Assembly (NCBI GenBank): GCA_964607765.1
Contig: CAZSNT010000037.1
Coordinates: 3,071 to 67,070 of the forward strand
Direction: 5' to 3'
DNA: 64,000 nucleotides
Origin: CAZSNT01 sp964607765
GTDB lineage: Bacteria > Verrucomicrobiota > Lentisphaeria > Oligosphaerales > JABHEG01
In this document: positions 9,482 through 17,395 of the stretch, piece after piece
Position numbering within the stretch: the stretch's first letter is position 1
How the letters are laid out: each line of letters starts with the position of its first letter
Translations under genes and position numbers: made by a program
The notes under the pieces: model-generated
What the model was told of the DNA's origin: nothing
What the model saw: the letters and a program-made list of their open reading frames with translations, nothing else
Databases searched by the model: none

Positions 9482-12481
9482 ATGAACGCATTATCACCAC
9501 GTTGGATCTGTCTGTTGTGCATGGCTCTGTGCGGCCTTCATGCCGCCCAGCTCACGGACTTCACCTCTGCTGACATCGCCTTCTCCATCCACAAGGAGCG
9601 TTCCTGCGTGAACGAAGGTGTCCAGGAGCATGACGGCCGCCCGGCGCGGGTGTTCTCATGGTCGACGGAGAACCGGGGTTGGACTGAGATGGGCTTTCGT
9701 ACGGCTCAACGGCATTCGCTGTCGAGCTTTCCTGGGTTCAGGAAGCTGCGTCTGACTCTGGACGTGTGGGTGCCGGAGGATTGCGCGGTCAGCCGTGTCT
9801 CGCTTCGCTTGAAGGACGGCGACGGCGAGGTGCATCAGGTCGCCCAGCCGTTGCCCACCGGGCAAACCGGCTGGCAGGCTCTGGTGTACGATGTGGACGC
9901 GAGCAAGTCCTCCACCTCGTGTTGGGGCGGCGAGAAGCCCAACAAGCTGTTGGACCCCCCGGTGTGTCTGGGAGGCATGGCCATCAGCTTCGGCGGCGCC
10001 GGGAAGGCTGGGGTTCTTGGCTTCGGCGCGGTCCGCATGGACGTGATCGATGCTGATGTGGAAGTCCGTGTTGACACAGGCGACCCGCTCAACCTGGTGA
10101 CGGCCGGTCGCGCCCCACAGCTCTTGGCGAGCAATTCCACAGTCCAGACCAAGACCGGGCGGTTCGAGTATGTCCTTACGGGGCCGTTCGGGGAGGAGCT
10201 TCGGCGCGAGAAGGTCACGCTCGAGCTCCCCCCGCAGGGAACGGCCACGGCTGCCATCCTGCCCATCCCGGAGCGGTATGGCGTCTACCATGTGCGTTGG
10301 CACGCCGAGCGGGTAGACCTATCCGGCCGGCCCCAGGCTTCGTACGTCCACATGCGTCCTGCCGGACCGACTGCCGAGGCGGACAGAACGTTCATCTTCG
10401 GCATGTGCGATCATCTCGAGCGTTACCCGCAATCTGAACAGGAGCTGATTGTGCTTGCCGCTGCGCGCTGCGGAGTCAAGCTGCTGCGCGGATCGGCGTG
10501 TTGGAGTCGCGTCCAGCGTCAGCCGGACACGTGGGACTTCTCCGTGGTGGACGATCAGCTGGAGCTGCTTGACCGCTACGGAATCGCCTTCGAACCGATC
10601 TACAGCGGCAACACCATCTGGGCTACCGCCAAGGACTGGGAACCCGCTGTGGAGGGCCAGCCGGGACGGGGGCAGAGGCCCGACTATGACGCCTGGCGGA
10701 CCTACATTGCCCGGTTCGCGGCGCGCTATCGCGATCGCATTCCGTACGTCGTGGTCTGGAATGAGCCTGACCTGCACAGCTTCGCCAATTTCCCGCCGGA
10801 AGACTACGTGAAACTGCTGGAACTCGCCTACCATGCGACCAAGAAAAACGCGCCGGACATCCTGGTCAAGACAGCTGGTTTCTCCAATCTCGACGCGCCC
10901 TGCCCCTCTCGCAGCGCGGCGCCGAAGTACATGGAGCAAGTCCTCGCCCGAAGCAAGGGCCTCTATGACATTTTCTGCGTCCATTTTCACTCCAGGGCCG
11001 CTCGCTATCACCAGCGTCTCCAGGACATGAAGGTGGTCCGGAAACGCTTCGGCGACGACACCCCGTGGGCCTCCAATGAAACGGGCATCACGTCCATCGG
11101 CTCGATCAGCGAGCTCGACCAGGCCGAGACCCTCTTCCAGAAATTCCTCACGGCATGGTCACACGGCGCCATCAGCTACAGTTGGTACAACATGCGAGAG
11201 AAGGGGAGTGACCCGCAGGATGGAGAACACAACTACGGCATCATCACCCAGGATTTCCAGCCCAAGCCAGCGTACGCCGCGTACAACACACTGGCGAGCA
11301 CCTTCCGGGACGCCACGTTCGTCTCGGCCGCTGGCGGCAATCGCTACAGCCTGATGCTGTTCCAAGACCGAGACGGTGACTGGCTTCTTCCGCATTGGTC
11401 CTGGAACAGCGATCGCCACGACCTTTCTGTCACCGGCATCACTGGCCAGGCGTCACTGGTGGATATCTTCGGCAACGAGACGCCCCTGACGGCGGACGGC
11501 GGCATGGTCCTGCTGGAGGGCGTCAGCGCTCCCGTCGTCTTGCGAATCAGCGGCCAGACGACCGCTCCCGTGCCTCTCGGTGATATCCTGCTGCAGGACG
11601 ATGAGTTCGTCGTATACCCGGAGCAGACGCAGCCTGTCACGTTCTCTCTCCAGAACCCGACCGCCGAGCCGCTTCATTACAGGTATCGGTTTGTTCCCCA
11701 GGCCGGTCTCGAAATCGCTCCGGCCAGCGGCGAAGCCCGGGTGGAGCCTGGGCAGGGCCGTGACGTGTCGGTGCGGGTCACGGCAGCAAAGGGATTCCGA
11801 GGGCAGCACGTGGACATAGAGGTGGGCGTTGACGACCGCTGGCAGGTACGGGTCCGGGAGCGCTTGGCCAGTGCCACAGCCATCCCCCGTGATGTTCTCA
11901 CTGCAGAGCCGCAGTTTGCTCTTCAACACAAGCACCAGCAGCGGCAGCTGGTTCCCTTTGAGGCGTCCTGGCAACATCTGTTCTGGCGGGGCCGGAAAGA
12001 CCTCAGCGCCAAGGCCTGGCTGTCCAGCAGCGACGAGGCGTTCAGAATCAAGATCGAGGTCCGCGACGACACCCATCGTCAGCCATTCCGAGGCAAAAGG
12101 ATGTTCGCAGGGGACAGCATCCAGATCGGCCTCCATTTTCCGCTTCAGGAGGCATTCTGGGAAATCGGGGTTGGCCGGCACGACGATGGCAGTTCCCTGG
12201 TTCACATCTGGTCGGCACCCACCGGCTATGGCACGGATGCCGTTGCCGAGCAGATCCGCTTGCAGGCAGCCCGCGACGAGAACGCCGGCACGACGACGTA
12301 CGTTGCTGAGCTGCCCCTGGCCGCGTTCGGTGTCAAGCGCACGACTGGGATGCGCCGCTGCAGGTTCAACTTCCTGGTCAATGACTGCGACGACGGCAAA
12401 ACCCGCGAGAGCTACATGCAGCAGTTCCCCGGTATCGGCGGCACGAAGAGCTCACGACACTTCGCCCACATGTGTTATTGA
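9482..12481 (+). CDS. Secreted GH39-like glycoside hydrolase with C-terminal carbohydrate-binding domain
   Basis: Start at ATG 9482 is fixed by AAGGA 6 nt upstream and by the signal peptide MNALSPRWICLLCMALCG...HAAQ; 999 residues follow. Residues about 300-660 form a clan-A TIM barrel resembling GH39 and its relatives: the acid/base lies in VVWNEPDLHS (Glu 428) and the likely nucleophile in WASNETGITS (Glu 533). Before it is a jelly-roll region (residues 30-190) and after it a beta-sandwich plus a CBM9-like domain (DDTHRQPFRGKRMFAGDSIQ) near 850-990. The enzyme would act on a polysaccharide in the periplasm or outside. It heads an operon with two Tat-exported Gfo/Idh/MocA oxidoreductases, 33 and 79 nt apart, suggesting that its products are oxidised before uptake. 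The exact family and substrate cannot be read from sequence alone. Confidence 0.85.
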   Translation: MNALSPRWICLLCMALCGLHAAQLTDFTSADIAFSIHKERSCVNEGVQEHDGRPARVFSWSTENRGWTEMGFRTAQRHSLSSFPGFRKLRLTLDVWVPEDCAVSRVSLRLKDGDGEVHQVAQPLPTGQTGWQALVYDVDASKSSTSCWGGEKPNKLLDPPVCLGGMAISFGGAGKAGVLGFGAVRMDVIDADVEVRVDTGDPLNLVTAGRAPQLLASNSTVQTKTGRFEYVLTGPFGEELRREKVTLELPPQGTATAAILPIPERYGVYHVRWHAERVDLSGRPQASYVHMRPAGPTAEADRTFIFGMCDHLERYPQSEQELIVLAAARCGVKLLRGSACWSRVQRQPDTWDFSVVDDQLELLDRYGIAFEPIYSGNTIWATAKDWEPAVEGQPGRGQRPDYDAWRTYIARFAARYRDRIPYVVVWNEPDLHSFANFPPEDYVKLLELAYHATKKNAPDILVKTAGFSNLDAPCPSRSAAPKYMEQVLARSKGLYDIFCVHFHSRAARYHQRLQDMKVVRKRFGDDTPWASNETGITSIGSISELDQAETLFQKFLTAWSHGAISYSWYNMREKGSDPQDGEHNYGIITQDFQPKPAYAAYNTLASTFRDATFVSAAGGNRYSLMLFQDRDGDWLLPHWSWNSDRHDLSVTGITGQASLVDIFGNETPLTADGGMVLLEGVSAPVVLRISGQTTAPVPLGDILLQDDEFVVYPEQTQPVTFSLQNPTAEPLHYRYRFVPQAGLEIAPASGEARVEPGQGRDVSVRVTAAKGFRGQHVDIEVGVDDRWQVRVRERLASATAIPRDVLTAEPQFALQHKHQQRQLVPFEASWQHLFWRGRKDLSAKAWLSSSDEAFRIKIEVRDDTHRQPFRGKRMFAGDSIQIGLHFPLQEAFWEIGVGRHDDGSSLVHIWSAPTGYGTDAVAEQIRLQAARDENAGTTTYVAELPLAAFGVKRTTGMRRCRFNFLVNDCDDGKTRESYMQQFPGIGGTKSSRHFAHMCY

Positions 12482-12514
12482 TGCAGGCGAGGGCACGATC
12501 AGAGGATACAGAAC

Positions 12515-13636
12515 ATGGCGAACAAGACACCTGTTTCACGACGGACATTTCTCGCCGCTTCCGGGGTTGCCGCCACGGGGGCGGCCCTGCCGGGCGGCGT
12601 GTCTGCTGCCCGGGACAGCGCCCCCGGCAGAAGACAACCCATCAAGATCGGCCAGATCGGCACCGGCAACCAGCACGCCTACAAGATGGGCACACTGCGG
12701 AAGCTGACTGGCCTCTTCGAGGTCGTCGGCATCGCGGAGGATGACCCGAAACGACGTCCGGGAGCCGAGAAGAGAGGCTGCTACAAAGGCCTGAGTTGGA
12801 TGACATCGGACGAACTGCTGGCCGTTCCCGGCCTCCAGGCCGTAGCCGTGGAGACCGAAGAGCACGCGCCTATCCCGACCGCCCTGCGCTGCATCCGTGC
12901 GGGCAAACACATCCATCTGGACAAGCCGTGCGGCGAATCGCTGCCGCAGTTCAGGCAACTGCTGGACGAGGCGGAAGCCCAGAATCTGACCGTCCAGGTT
13001 GGGTACATGTACCGGAACAACCCCGCAGTGCAGTTCTGCATCAAGGCTGTGAAAGAGGGACTGATAGGGAACGTGTTCGACCTGGACACGGCCATGGGAC
13101 GGTACGATGGCGCCGGCTACCGGCGACTCATCAAGACCTACAAGGGCGGGATCCCGTACATTCTTGCCTGTCATCTCATCGATCTCGTCGTGACGCTCAT
13201 GGGGGAGCCCGAGAAAATCCACCCCTTCCTCCGCCACACGCGCCAGGACGGTGTACTCGACAACAGTCTGGCCGTTTTTGAGTACTCGCGCGATCGGATG
13301 GCGACGATACGCACATCCATCACTGAAGCAGGGGGCTTCCGCCGCAGACATCTCACGGTGTTGGGCGACAAGGGGACCATCATCATTCAGCCGATCGAGT
13401 CCAGGGGCAACATGTCCGGCGGGGTCCTCCGGCTCGTCCTGGAGGAAGATCGCGGCGGGTTCAAGAAGGGCGTGCAGACCGTTGATATGCCGCCCCTGAA
13501 AGACCGCTACGAAGACCAATGGCGCGAGTTTGCTGCCGTGTTGAACGGGGACATGGTCAACCCGTACACGTACGAGCACGATTACATTGTCCACAAGTGC
13601 CATCTGCAGGCCTGCGGCATGCCGCTCGACGTGTGA
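12515..13636 (+). CDS. Tat-exported Gfo/Idh/MocA family oxidoreductase
   Basis: A twin-arginine signal SRRTFLAASG stands at residues 8-17 and is followed by a Rossmann fold beginning KIGQIGTGNQH. The catalytic lysine motif appears as DKPCGE with Lys 137 in place of the common EKP. The second domain (KTYKGGIPYILACHLIDL...) has the typical HxxD element that places the sugar. These enzymes oxidise or reduce sugar hydroxyls with a tightly held NAD(P); the signal indicates folding with cofactor before export. AGAGGA lies 8 nt before ATG 12515. Length 373 is normal. The gene sits between the GH39-like gene and a second family member, which together suggest periplasmic sugar oxidation. Confidence 0.9.
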   Translation: MANKTPVSRRTFLAASGVAATGAALPGGVSAARDSAPGRRQPIKIGQIGTGNQHAYKMGTLRKLTGLFEVVGIAEDDPKRRPGAEKRGCYKGLSWMTSDELLAVPGLQAVAVETEEHAPIPTALRCIRAGKHIHLDKPCGESLPQFRQLLDEAEAQNLTVQVGYMYRNNPAVQFCIKAVKEGLIGNVFDLDTAMGRYDGAGYRRLIKTYKGGIPYILACHLIDLVVTLMGEPEKIHPFLRHTRQDGVLDNSLAVFEYSRDRMATIRTSITEAGGFRRRHLTVLGDKGTIIIQPIESRGNMSGGVLRLVLEEDRGGFKKGVQTVDMPPLKDRYEDQWREFAAVLNGDMVNPYTYEHDYIVHKCHLQACGMPLDV

Positions 13637-13715
13637 GGCCCCGCGGAGGCGCTCGTTGCCACTATCTGGAGAAGTCGTGCCGGGAAGGCCGGCAACTCTG
13701 AGGAGTGCTTGTGAA

Positions 13716-15131
13716 ATGAAAAGACGCGATTTCATCAGGACAGCGGCAGCCAGTGTCGGCGGTCTCTCGACCTTGCCCGGAAGCGGGCGGGCTGCAGCAC
13801 CCACGAAGAACCCCCTGCGCATCGCCATCATCGGCTGCGGGGTCCAGGGCGTCAGAACACTGCTGTCCGCAGCCTGCAGCGAGCAGGTCGTGGCACTCGT
13901 GGATCCCGACAGCAATCGCTTCAAGGCGGCCCACGCGCAGATTCGCAAGGTGGCTCCATCAATGGACACCACGGCAATCAGGACGTTTGCCGACTACCGC
14001 AAGCTGTTCGACGATATGGGCAAGGAACTGGACGCTGTGATGATCGCCACGCCCAACCATCAGCACGCACCGCCGGCGCTGCTGGCCATCCGTCGCGGTA
14101 TCCACGTCTACCTTGAGAAGCCCCTGACGCACACGATCCGCGAGGCACGCCAGCTCAGGGACGAGGCCAAGCGGTACGGTGTTGTGACGCAGATGGGACA
14201 GCACGGACACTCCAGCGAGGGTTGCCGCCGCCTGTGCGAGTACATTTCGGCCGGTGCCATCGGGCAGGTCCGTGAAGTGCACTGCTGGACACGGAGGTGC
14301 AACGGCCTGCTCGACGGAAACCACTCGCCGGCACTGCCTGTGCCGAAAGGGCTCGATTGGGACACCTGGATCGGTCCTGCGCCCTTCCGCAACTTCCACG
14401 CGGACCTGCACCCACACAACTGGCACCTCTGGCACGATTTCGGCAACGGTTCAGTCGGCAACATGGCCTGCCACATCGTCGATCCCGCCTACTGGGCGCT
14501 CAAGCTCGGGAGTCCGGAGGCGGTTGAGGTGGAGGACATGCTTGGCGGAGTCGACGGCGTCTGGCCCATACGAACCCGCATCCGCTGGGACTTCCCTGCC
14601 CGCGAGGGCCTGGCTCCGGTCAAAGTCACCTGGTACGACGGACTGGCCGAGGGTCAGCCGTACAGTGAGCGGACGGTACAGAAGAGATGGAGAAACGTCA
14701 ATCAGCGCAGCTGGCAGTATCGTCCGCCGCTGGCCCTGGAACTGGAGAGGAAGTACAAGAGGAACTTCGGCACAGACGGCTCGTTACTGGTGGGCGACAA
14801 GGGCATCATGATGATGGGCGAGTTCGGCACCGGTTGCCGCATCGTGCCGGAGGAAGCGCACCGAGCGTTCCCGCTCCCGCCCAAGGTGCTGCCGCGCGTC
14901 AAAGGCACGCACCAGAGCGACTTCTTCCGAGCCTGCCGCAACGGCACACAGGCCTGCGCGAACTTCGAGTACTCTGCACCACTCGCGGAAATCGCTTTGC
15001 TCGGCAACATCGCGATACGCGCGGGCCTCAAACGCCGTGTCGAATGGGATGGCGCGGGCATGCGCTGCACCAACCGGCCGGAGCTCAACCGCTACCTGAA
15101 GACAACCTACCGGGACGGATGGAGAATATGA
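13716..15131 (+). CDS. Tat-exported Gfo/Idh/MocA family oxidoreductase
   Basis: ATG 13716 is preceded by AGGAG and opens a twin-arginine signal MKRRDFIRTAAAS; the frame is open further upstream but has no protein character there. The Rossmann motif is RIAIIGCGVQG, the catalytic lysine is in YLEKPLTH (Lys 135). At 471 residues it is longer than the previous gene's product and belongs to the subgroup with an extended C-terminal domain (WHDFGNGSVGNMACHIVD and the YKRNFGTDGSLLVGDKG region), common in secreted PVC dehydrogenases. It should act on a sugar in the periplasm using bound NAD(P). Third and last gene of the operon that starts with the GH39-like enzyme. Confidence 0.9.
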   Translation: MKRRDFIRTAAASVGGLSTLPGSGRAAAPTKNPLRIAIIGCGVQGVRTLLSAACSEQVVALVDPDSNRFKAAHAQIRKVAPSMDTTAIRTFADYRKLFDDMGKELDAVMIATPNHQHAPPALLAIRRGIHVYLEKPLTHTIREARQLRDEAKRYGVVTQMGQHGHSSEGCRRLCEYISAGAIGQVREVHCWTRRCNGLLDGNHSPALPVPKGLDWDTWIGPAPFRNFHADLHPHNWHLWHDFGNGSVGNMACHIVDPAYWALKLGSPEAVEVEDMLGGVDGVWPIRTRIRWDFPAREGLAPVKVTWYDGLAEGQPYSERTVQKRWRNVNQRSWQYRPPLALELERKYKRNFGTDGSLLVGDKGIMMMGEFGTGCRIVPEEAHRAFPLPPKVLPRVKGTHQSDFFRACRNGTQACANFEYSAPLAEIALLGNIAIRAGLKRRVEWDGAGMRCTNRPELNRYLKTTYRDGWRI

Positions 15132-15496
15132 AGGGCCGCACGCGATGATCGGTGCGTCCCGTTGCTCCTCCCAAATGCCAGAGTTCGTGAAGCGCAGTCT
15201 TCCCAGTCCTCTCAGCAGGCCACTCTTTCCGGGGCCGCCGTCTGCTTTCCCGACATCGGGAAACCACGTAAGTCTGCGCAAAAGCGCCAGTTCGAGGATG
15301 GCGAGCACAGATCTTGACTTGTCGCGAAGACTGGTATATCTGTCACTGTGCCAAGGGCTTGGGCAGAGGGGCTCTCGAGAAAGCACACCTCTACTGCATT
15401 CCAGCCCAATGACGGGAAGGGAGCCGTTCCAGACGCTCGCAGAGCAACTGCGACACGGCGGAGAATCAGTGTTCTTCGCCGAAGCGCACTCCAGCC
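15132..15496. other. Intergenic region before brnTA
   Basis: About 365 nt with no recognisable gene. At 15314-15342 there is a promoter-like pair TTGACT, 17 nt, TATCTG (or TATATC at 15 nt), but no gene with protein character starts after it; the frame upstream of brnT is open and might be a remnant. No terminator-like hairpin was seen after the oxidoreductase gene. Confidence 0.4.
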
Positions 15497-15534
15497 TTGA
15501 CTCTTGTCGAGATCATACGTACATTGTATGTATG
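15497..15534 (+). promoter_or_regulatory. brnT promoter with overlapping operator-like palindrome
   Basis: TTGACT at 15497-15502 and TACATT at 15520-15525 are 17 nt apart. A 21-nt imperfect palindrome at 15514-15534 (arms CATACGTACA and TGTATGTATG around one central T, 9 of 10 pairs) covers the -10 element and the start codon. BrnTA systems are known to repress their own promoter through an inverted repeat bound by BrnA, so I infer this is the operator. The predicted start of transcription falls on or next to the ATG at 15532. Confidence 0.65.
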
Positions 15535-15825
15535 AACCGACTGCGCTTCACTTGGAATGACAAGAAGAACGAGGCGAACGGCCGCAAGCACGGCGTGACG
15601 TTCGAGGAGGCGGTGACGTCGTTCAGCGACGAGTACGCGCGTGAGTTCTACGACCCGGACCACTCAGATGATGAGGACCGTTTTCTGCTCCTTGGCCTGA
15701 GCGCACGGCTCCGGGTTCTCGTGGTCTGCCACTGCTTTCGGGAGAGTGAGACGCTGGTGCGGATCATCTCGGCGAGGAAGGCGGACAAAGATGAGCAACA
15801 CGACTACTGGGAACTGCGCAGATGA
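15532..15825 (+). CDS. brnT: BrnT family toxin
   Basis: 97 residues starting MNRLRFTWNDKKNEAN, with KHGVTFEEAVTSF and the C-terminal RVLVVCHCFRE and VRIISARKAD, the core pattern of the BrnT (DUF497) fold, a small RelE-like ribonuclease that blocks translation. The basic and acidic residues of the family core (K/H in the first helix, R-I-I-S-A-R-x-A near the end) are present. ATG 15532 is chosen because the homologous region starts there; the frame is open upstream, but no ribosome binding site precedes the ATG and the promoter lies immediately before it. The gene overlaps brnA by 4 nt (ATGA), so the two are translationally coupled. Confidence 0.88.
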   Translation: MNRLRFTWNDKKNEANGRKHGVTFEEAVTSFSDEYAREFYDPDHSDDEDRFLLLGLSARLRVLVVCHCFRESETLVRIISARKADKDEQHDYWELRR

Positions 15826-16040
15826 GAGAGCACTACGATTTCTCCAAGATGAAGTCCCGGAAGAACCCGTACACCAAGTACTTGAAGCAACCGGTCACGA
15901 TGCGGCTGGACCGGGAGACCGTTGATTACTTCAAGGAGATGGCGGAGGACACGGGAATCCCCTACCAGACCCTGATCAACCTGTACCTCCGGGATTGCGC
16001 ACAGCAGCACCGCAAGCTGGAGATGCAGTGGGCAGTCTGA
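15822..16040 (+). CDS. brnA: BrnA family antitoxin
   Basis: 72 residues. The segment YTKYLKQPVTMRLDRETVDYFKEMAED holds the ribbon-helix-helix DNA-binding element (VTMRLD strand, two helices) that follows a short N-terminal tail, and IPYQTLINLYLRDCAQQ completes the fold; this is the CopG-like BrnA antitoxin (listed in parts here: VTMRLDRETVDYFKEM, PYQTLINLYLRDC). It should neutralise BrnT and repress the brnT promoter. Start overlaps the stop of brnT as ATGA. Length is on the short side for BrnA but the DNA-binding core is complete. Confidence 0.85.
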   Translation: MREHYDFSKMKSRKNPYTKYLKQPVTMRLDRETVDYFKEMAEDTGIPYQTLINLYLRDCAQQHRKLEMQWAV

Positions 16041-16158
16041 AGGGGAGGCAGAACCAACCCCATGCACGGGACTCCGTAAACTCCGCCCGTGATGGGCACG
16101 TTCCCGGAAGGAAAGTGACCATAGAAACGGAGCCCGGAATGGCGTGTTGGAGTTCCGG

Positions 16159-16262
16159 ACTCTTCATCTCACCCTTCATCTCACTCTTAATCCATGAGCA
16201 CGGCGTCCACGGGATTGGGAGAGGGGCGGATGAAGAGTGGGATGAGGAGTGGGATGAAGAGT
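16159..16262. repeat. Imperfect 35-nt inverted repeat with 12-nt internal periodicity
   Basis: Arms 16159-16193 and 16228-16262 pair at 30 of 35 positions around a 34-nt loop. The right arm is itself about three copies of a 12-nt unit GGGATGAAGAGT, and the left arm is the complementary series. It lies between the convergent brnTA unit and the PHP gene, so it could serve as a two-way terminator, but there is no T-run and its periodic structure suggests a dispersed intergenic repeat. The rest of 16041-16412 shows no gene. Confidence 0.7.
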
Positions 16263-16412
16263 ACAAGCCCCGGACGGGAACAAACCGATCGAGAGGGACG
16301 CTCGTGATCGTCGCGCCCCTCATCGCAGCGGCCCAGCAGATGAACGTACTCGTCTGCCCCCGCCCCTCCGCGTCGGTGGGGCGGAGAATGTCGTTGCAGC
16401 CCAGCAGGATGT

Positions 16413-17312
16413 TCAGTTCACCCAGAGAGGATTGCTCCACGCTGTGGTGCCGTCGTACCCGATGCACTCCACACGGAGGCACCCTTCGTTACCTCGGGGG
16501 GTGAATCGAACGTTGGTCAATGGCGTGCCGTCGCAGTTGGTGACGCTCTGGCCGGCGGAGCCGTTGGCGATGAAGTTGACCCTGCGGGCTTCGGGCACGC
16601 TGACCACAACATCCTCGCCATCCATGGCGATGTTCGTGATGTGCGCGCCCGTGCTCGCGTAGAAATGTCCGCTGCGAAGGGCGTGCAGGATATGCTCCGG
16701 CGCCAGAGCCGGAGCTTTCACCATCACCCAGCCGCCGCAGGCATCAACCGGTCTTGTGTCACTGAAATGCCAATGAACGTCATCGGCGGCAATGCCCCAG
16801 ACCGCTCGGCCCGCGGCGAGGAGCGTGTCCCAGTGGACGGCTGAACACCCTTTGCCAATGCTGAAGTCACAGCTTGTGTTGTACACCTCGATCCCGATGT
16901 AGTCCCGCAATCCCAAGAGGTCGCGCGCGGTCAGACCCGACCAATAGGGGTGAGCAACCACGCTCAGCCCTCCTTTGTTGAGGACAATGTCCAGCGCGCT
17001 CTGCACATCCATGCCTCCCGATAGACCGTCCGTGTCCCGGACACCCAACGCCACAACGTGGTAGGCAGGACTCCCGCCGGCGCCAACGACGCTGAGTTCC
17101 GCGCCCGGGAGCACGAGAAACTCACCGGTTGAGAGCCCCTCGGTGTCCGCAACACGGTTGTGATCGGTGATGAACAGGAAATCGTATCCACTTTCCCGGT
17201 AGTGGGCTGCAAGTTCATCCGGCGTCGTGTCGCCATCTGAGACAGTCGTGTGGGCATGGAGATTCCCGCGGTACCAGTTGCCTGGCATGGCAAACGGATT
17301 GTCCAGGAGCAT
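16413..17312 (-). CDS. PHP-domain metal-dependent phosphoesterase-like protein
   Basis: The PHP metal-binding motifs occur in order: NLHAHTTVSDG, LFITDHN, LPGAELSV, VVAHPYWSG and IAADDVHWH, giving the His/Asp/Glu set expected for a trinuclear site. PHP proteins hydrolyse phosphoesters. The last 100 residues (HILHALRSGHFYASTG, then a beta-rich tail) are usual for the stand-alone PHP proteins of this type. Two starts compete: ATG 17399, which overlaps the upstream stop as ATGA, and ATG 17312, which has AGGAAGGA 7 nt before it and removes a 29-residue tail without homology. I use 17312. No signal peptide is seen. It is the last gene of the minus-strand unit led by the phosphatase-like/beta-helix fusion. 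Confidence 0.85.
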   Translation of the reverse strand: MLLDNPFAMPGNWYRGNLHAHTTVSDGDTTPDELAAHYRESGYDFLFITDHNRVADTEGLSTGEFLVLPGAELSVVGAGGSPAYHVVALGVRDTDGLSGGMDVQSALDIVLNKGGLSVVAHPYWSGLTARDLLGLRDYIGIEVYNTSCDFSIGKGCSAVHWDTLLAAGRAVWGIAADDVHWHFSDTRPVDACGGWVMVKAPALAPEHILHALRSGHFYASTGAHITNIAMDGEDVVVSVPEARRVNFIANGSAGQSVTNCDGTPLTNVRFTPRGNEGCLRVECIGYDGTTAWSNPLWVN

Positions 17313-17395
17313 CGTCGTTCCTTCCTGGGTCGGCCCCCCTGCCTGACGCAGTGTCTTCAGGATTTCCGGACACCACAGAGACGTCGCGCCCGCAC

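Noticed and set aside
15314..15342. Promoter-like TTGACT-17-TATCTG with a GTG-started frame after it
   Set aside because: The frame that follows is short, Arg/Ser-rich and unlike any family; kept only as a note in the intergenic entry.
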